Source: Edolisoma coerulescens (lineage: Eukaryota > Chordata > Aves > Passeriformes > Campephagidae). Taken from it: a stretch of 64,000 bases of DNA. Made by a program: the position numbers and the translations under genes. The stretch lies in contig VWZW01004119.1 in the NCBI GenBank assembly GCA_013397115.1, forward strand, positions 2,356,342 through 2,420,341. The letters are read 5' to 3'. The first letter of the stretch is position 1. The number at the start of each line of letters is the position of its first letter. Shown here one piece after another: positions 59,081-64,000 of this stretch. Below the pieces are notes generated by a model. That model saw only the letters and a program-made list of their open reading frames with translations, was not told the origin of the DNA and did no database searches.

Positions 59081-62000
59081 TCAGTAACATTTATTTCTAC
59101 GAGAAGGAATATCAGGATGCTGCAGGAAATAACCTGTAAATGCAATACTGTGAGCTGTGAAATCCTGAAGCAACTTTTCCCATAGTTGTTCCGTGCAGCC
59201 TGGCTGCTTCCCAGGGAGCTCAGAGCAAAGTATTTGGAATAACACCACCATCTGCTGGGCAGCTGGGTAACTCAGGGAGCGGAGAGCTCCTTTGGAGACG
59301 AAAGTGTGTGCAGCTCCCAGCCACTGCTCCTCTGGTGCACACTAGAACATGCCTGGTAAGCCCTCATCACGTCATCCTTAATTATTTCTATTATTAATGC
59401 CGACTGATGCTTTTCCAGGCTGCTTTCTGTCTAAGACACAGCTAAATAGATACACAACAGAACAGGTCTGCCTGGCATGCACAAGGAGGGAATTGGGGAA
59501 CAGTGTTTCTGTGTGGGGAGCGGCACCCCTACAGCAGCTGTGCCCTGTAAAAGATATATGAATTTAATTCCCATCAGGACTGATATCATTTGCTCTCCCA
59601 GATCTGTTGCTAGGTCACATGCAGCTGCTCACGTCGAGCCTGGGAAGCAGAAACCCAAAAATAGCAATGTCCACTGACAAGTGGAGATGCTTGCCATGGC
59701 CAGATGTGGGGAACGGCATGTCACAAAGGCCCAGGGATTATTCTTGCAGGAATTGTAAATGCAGCAGGATCCCTTGCTGCTGGATGTATCAGACTTACTG
59801 TAGCCTCCACCCAGGCTTGTTTCTGACTCAGGTGTTTTCCAGGGAGGACGTGAGGTGTCTGTGACACAGAGGTGGCATTCTGCAGAAATGAGCTGGAAAG
59901 CCACGAGCCTGCCAGCTCAGCTGCCGTGGGAAAGGCTCATCACCTTCTGCAGCCCGAGGCACAAACAGGGGTGGTGAGGCTGGGATTGCGGGGAGCTTTT
60001 CCCCCGCCCCACCAAATGACCAAAGACTTGCTGACAGCTGGACCAGGAGAGAAAAGCTTTCACAGGAACCAGAAAAAAGGCTAAAGCATGTGCCTGTTAA
60101 TGTGGGGAGGCAATCTGCTGGGGTGCCTCGAATGAAGATGAGTGACAGCCCTGGTGTGAAAAGTCAGTGAGATTTCCTCCTTCTGCAGAGGAAGAATTGC
60201 TGGAGTTACCCAAGACCTGCCCCCACCCCATCAGCCCCGTTGACTTTTTACAAAGATATAAAAGCTGTGACACCTCCAGCTATTTCAGACCCCCATGGGG
60301 AAAAAGAAAAATAGGATGAAGTAATGGAACCTCCTGAAACTCCTGCAGGGCGCTACTGAAATTTAAAATGCTTCCCTTTTTGGAAAGAGATGCCAGGAGG
60401 AAATGCAACTTTCTACCTGAGCTGCAAAGGTTTGCCTGGAGGCAGGACAGTGCCACATGCAGTGAAACATTGCTGGGTGAGGATGGTGAGGCTGGATGAA
60501 GGACTTGGCCATTTTTTTATGGAATATGTGGAGATTGGGGGGAATATGTGGTGATGCAAAGGCTGAGGAAATGCACAAGCTTAGGCCAGGTCCTGCAGTG
60601 CTGTGGGCACGGGTGTGGCTGCAGCATCCCTGCTGGGGGCCTTGCCAGGGCTTCCTCCTGGGATGATCAGTGTGAAAAAAAGGCTCCCTGGGGATATTTA
60701 AATTGTTTGGCTTTTTTGTTTGTTTGTTTCTGTGTGGCTTTTAGATTCGATTCTGTTTAGTGTTAATGTATATCTTTGCAGCTGTTGGTAAATCCCTAGC
60801 CTCAGGAACTCACTTTGCCTGTCATTAAAAACAAAAGTAAAAATCCTTCCTTCTAATGTATTTATTCACTTATATTTACTTATAAATGAAAATTAATAGC
60901 ATCAGATAGCCAAGGTGCAACTTCTCCATCAGCAGCAGGAGCATCAGTAGGTCCTGTGCATTTATAATGATTAAATACCATAGGTGTCTGTCACACATGA
61001 ATGAAGCTGCACCAGGAGCTGACTGTCTTATCCAGAAAGGACCTGGCTGACAATTTCTTGTGTGTTTTTTTAAACCTGCTACCTATCCCCCAGCTATGCT
61101 CTGGTTCATGCCAAGATATCACTACATGAGATGCACCTGCTCCAGCACAGTTCCTAAAACAATGCAGAGGATGTGGTCAGAAAGGTGGAATGAAACTTAA
61201 GAGCTCATCACAGCTATCAAGGAATTTTTTACCTTGAGACGACTGAGAGCAATCACATTACTTAATATCATAATGTCTAATTAAGAGAGAGATTATTGTA
61301 ACATGTAGTATCTATGAAATAAAGTAGGGAGAGGATATTTTCAGTTCAGCTGTGGAATGACCACATCTGGACAATCCTGTGAGTATTTTTGACCTGCATG
61401 ACCTTTAGGCTGTGACCTTCAGACTCTGCTTATTATATTTGTGAATAAAGTCAGGGTGCTGCTTCTCCTGGTGCAGCTGCTTCAGAGAACATCATGTGGA
61501 GGAAGGAAATCTATTTAAATGCAATATTACAACTGGGTCATCCGGAACAGTTCCGTGTGCTTTGCAATAGCTTTCTTGCAAATACCAAGTGCCAGATTTT
61601 TTTTCCATATTATCCTCCCCCAGTATTTTTGATTTAAAGTATCCTGTTTATTTTCGAAGTGTCAATTTAGCTGTGCCATGCTTTGTATTATCATCAAGGC
61701 ATGCTGCTTTAGTTAACCCAGGAAAACCCTGTTTTCTAGGAATGCAAATGCTAATAAAGCTATTGGTGCAATAAATTATTTTCTGTTGTATGGAGATCAA
61801 GTAATTCAGTGCTTACTTCAGAAAAGACAATACAACATATATTGTGAGTCCATTAACAGCAACAACAAATCTTTCCTGGCTCTAGAGGAAGAATTAATTA
61901 TTTACATGTTTCTCATTAACTTTTTACCTACTGTTAACAGTAGGTTTTTAAAAGAATCCCTTTCTGCCTGTGATCAAAGTTTTCAACAAGCCCATCTACA

Positions 62001-64000
62001 AGCAGCACATTTAGCCATTTTTAATTATTTGCAGTCTGTCACAAAATGACACTAGCAATTTGTAGGCACTGCTGAAATGCTGCAGGTATTCCAGAAATTC
62101 CTCACAAGTCTTTTTGAGAGGCCAGTACTTTCCTCCACTGCCCTTGGACACTGTGCAAATGTTAAAATACCACCTATATCTTGTCTTCACCTTACAAAAT
62201 AATAACAAACCTCATGAGAGATGTGAAGCTGCCTGTAGACTCATGCGTGGATCTGGTGGTCATGGATTTCTCTGGAGCTCAATCTCTGCTTTAGCACATC
62301 CTGGTAGAACAGGTATTGGAATCGAGGCCAACAGAAAACGGGCTCATACTGCTATTTTAGGGAAAAAAATTGCAAGTTTTTTTCCAGCTAAACCTGGACT
62401 GTTTTGGTAAGTCGGTCTCAGAGAAACTTGTGATAAAAAGGTCTTCATAATTAATTTGAAAATCTTATAGAATCATTAAAATTCTCAGTAATTTCAGCCA
62501 AAAAAATGGACCAAATTGTATTGGCTTTCGGTACCATTTTGACTCATCCTAAAATAGGGAAAGCCAGAACTTACCCAAATATATTTCTATTTACTCTTTG
62601 ATTTAATGAACCACTTAGACCCTCATATCTCTGCGAGCTTGTGCAACTGAATCTTTTACTAATTGATTTGCCTTCCAAACAATTTAAATAAATTTAAAAA
62701 ACCCCAAACACAACAATAGAGACGGTTCATATAATGGGAACTAGATTCTCAGATTTACTGATTCACCCTACAAAAGGAGCCATGCCTTTCCAAACTGGCT
62801 GTTGAGATTCCTTTGCATCACTGATGTGATTTTTTCCCCAAATGCTCATCCCCAGCACCCAGTGCCTGGCTCTCCAGGGCCAGGAGGATCCCTACTCAGG
62901 GGCACTGAGGTGGGGTTTATCCAAAGGCTGAAAACGTGGCTGATGGAACAGTTCCTGCTCCATGAAACAGGCAATTTCTGCTCTGTGACCCACTCCAAAC
63001 TCAAGGAAGCACTTGTGATGTGACAAGCCAGACTGTTCATTTTTTCAGGCATTGCCCAGCACCAGCTGCTCCCGAGGAAAGTTCAGCAAACTTGATAATG
63101 AGCACTGGGGGAATAACAGAAGTTTCCTCTTCAGCTGAACAGTAGTTGGCTCATATCTTAAATATTTTATGTCCATTATACACCCAGAAATGCTGTGAAA
63201 GGTCTGTGCAAGCTCTTGGTTTTCATACTGGTGTTTAGCCTGCCTTAAACGCTCACAGAAAATTCAGTGTTGTGTAATGCTATTGAATATCACAGGTTTA
63301 AGATTTATTACCAAAGGAAATTGCACTGAAAGAACTTACTGGAAACAAAACAAAACCTGTGACTTGATGATGGATGACTTTGTGCTCTAGTCTTACACCA
63401 ATTATTTAACAAAACATTTGTTACGTTTGGCTTTAGGCCAAGCAACAATGTGGGTTGACGTTTTCTAGAATAATTTTAAGAATTGACAATTTGCAATACA
63501 TTAGCAAGCCCAAAAAAGGAGCAAAGCACACTTAGATGGAGTTATAAAATCAGATACCTTGATAACTTAGCCAGTGGTATTTAGTCATAATTTAGCCATC
63601 GATACTGAGTCAGTTCTATTGAGTGTGTAACAAAATGCTGTAACAGAGTGGATCATAATCTCCATGTCCCTTAATGCAACTTACTGAGTCAACTCTTCAG
63701 CAAGATGCCATCACCTGCAGTGATTACACATCCACAGCATGGGAGGCAGAAGCAAATCTGGCAGGTGCAAACATCTGCTTCTTTTTTTGTATCTGCAGAG
63801 AAGTGTCCTGTAACCCAGTGTGCTTGTACTTGCACCACAATTTTATAAAGCTCTGGGAATGCTGGGGAAAAAATAAACAAGTTTTCCTTCCTCCTGTGCA
63901 ATTTTCTGAGGACTTACTTAGCTTCATCCAGGTTTTCTAGCTGGATAGGTAAAGGGTGTGGCTGAATTTTTGAAAGGAGCTCTGCAGACCATTATTTTAG
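59081..64000. other. Non-coding; CNE-like at 61.6-62.1 kb
   Basis: 59.1-60.7 kb is somewhat GC-richer than the rest but shows no recognisable exon. A 20-bp offset direct repeat (GGAATATGTGG-GAT) is at 60521-60555 and a short TTTG run at 60715-60729. The block at about 61600-62060 is AT-rich and non-repetitive, with an exact octamer ATGCAAAT at 61742-61749 and a 20-bp palindrome at 61926-61945. A donor-like TTTTG|GTAAGT near 62405 ends a 98-codon ORF (62114-62410) without a matching acceptor. No gene is called. Confidence 0.5.
61926..61945. repeat. 20-bp perfect palindrome
   Basis: ACCTACTGTTAACAGTAGGT is fully self-complementary with no spacer and contains GTTAAC at its centre. It is flanked by T-rich sequence on both sides. 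On either strand it could bind a symmetric dimer or extrude as a small cruciform. Confidence 0.95.

Noticed and set aside
7703..61749. Exact POU octamers at 7703, 9048, 35049, 42370 and 61742 as an enriched signal
   Set aside because: Five exact 8-mers in 64 kb of AT-rich DNA over both strands is not clearly above expectation, so they are noted only as local context.
62114..62410. 98-codon ORF ending at a GTAAGT donor-like site
   Set aside because: No convincing acceptor upstream and no family resemblance.
1..64000. CRISPR arrays, tRNA/rRNA genes, endogenous retroviral LTRs or gag/pol/env remnants
   Set aside because: No regularly spaced repeats, tRNA-like B-box cloverleaf, primer-binding site, polypurine-tract/LTR pair or recognisable retroviral frame was seen on either strand.

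Overview
The window looks like vertebrate nuclear DNA, most probably from a bird. The main evidence is a set of CR1-type LINE 3' fragments: the 3' tail family with ATTCTRTG-like terminal octamers, and the antisense signature with the repeated phrases CCATGGGCAGGGACACCTTCC and ACACTTCCAGGGATGGG. There is also AT-rich, CpG-poor sequence with short microsatellites. No bacterial, archaeal, phage or viral gene organisation is present. There are no operons, ribosome-binding-site-led ORFs or CRISPR arrays, and I recognised no tRNA, rRNA or endogenous retrovirus. I could not identify the species or the chromosome locus.

Layout. 1-3950 is non-coding. 3950-4960 probably holds an old, heavily diverged CR1/L3-like LINE remnant. 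Clear CR1 3' fragments on the + strand lie at 6112-6301, 14372-14483 and 15187-15294. Antisense fragments lie at 29000-29370, 37682-37834, 43027-43390, 54340-54490 (weak) and 58774-59080. A compound ATT/AGT microsatellite abuts the 29.0-29.4 kb fragment. Between them are long single-copy stretches. Many are AT-rich with TAAT/ATTA, octamer and AP-1-like motifs and have the texture of conserved non-coding elements (for example 10.5-12.4, 17.5-17.8, 19.1-21.0, 29.5-30.7, 33.5-35.2, 38.9-40.3, 47.8-48.3, 53.3-53.7 and 61.6-62.1 kb). Conservation itself cannot be seen from one sequence.

Genes. No protein could be recognised. The longest ORF is 183 codons (minus strand, 46683-47234) and resembles no family I know. 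Short CpG-rich islands inside the CpG-poor background coincide with exon-like architecture (polypyrimidine tract plus AG, open frame, GT donor): 35478-35566 on +, 50023-50130 on -, and 26151-26284, where both strands have plausible signals. A 56-codon minus-strand frame at 36608-36778 is a fourth, weaker candidate. These are the best leads for an undescribed transcript, but none is proven.

Overall this is best read as a gene desert or large intron with candidate cis-regulatory elements, a low load of short dead CR1 fragments, and a few small sequence curiosities: a 20-bp perfect palindrome, perfect inverted repeats, and 27-bp and 45-bp tandem duplications. I see no clear evidence of a novel molecular system.
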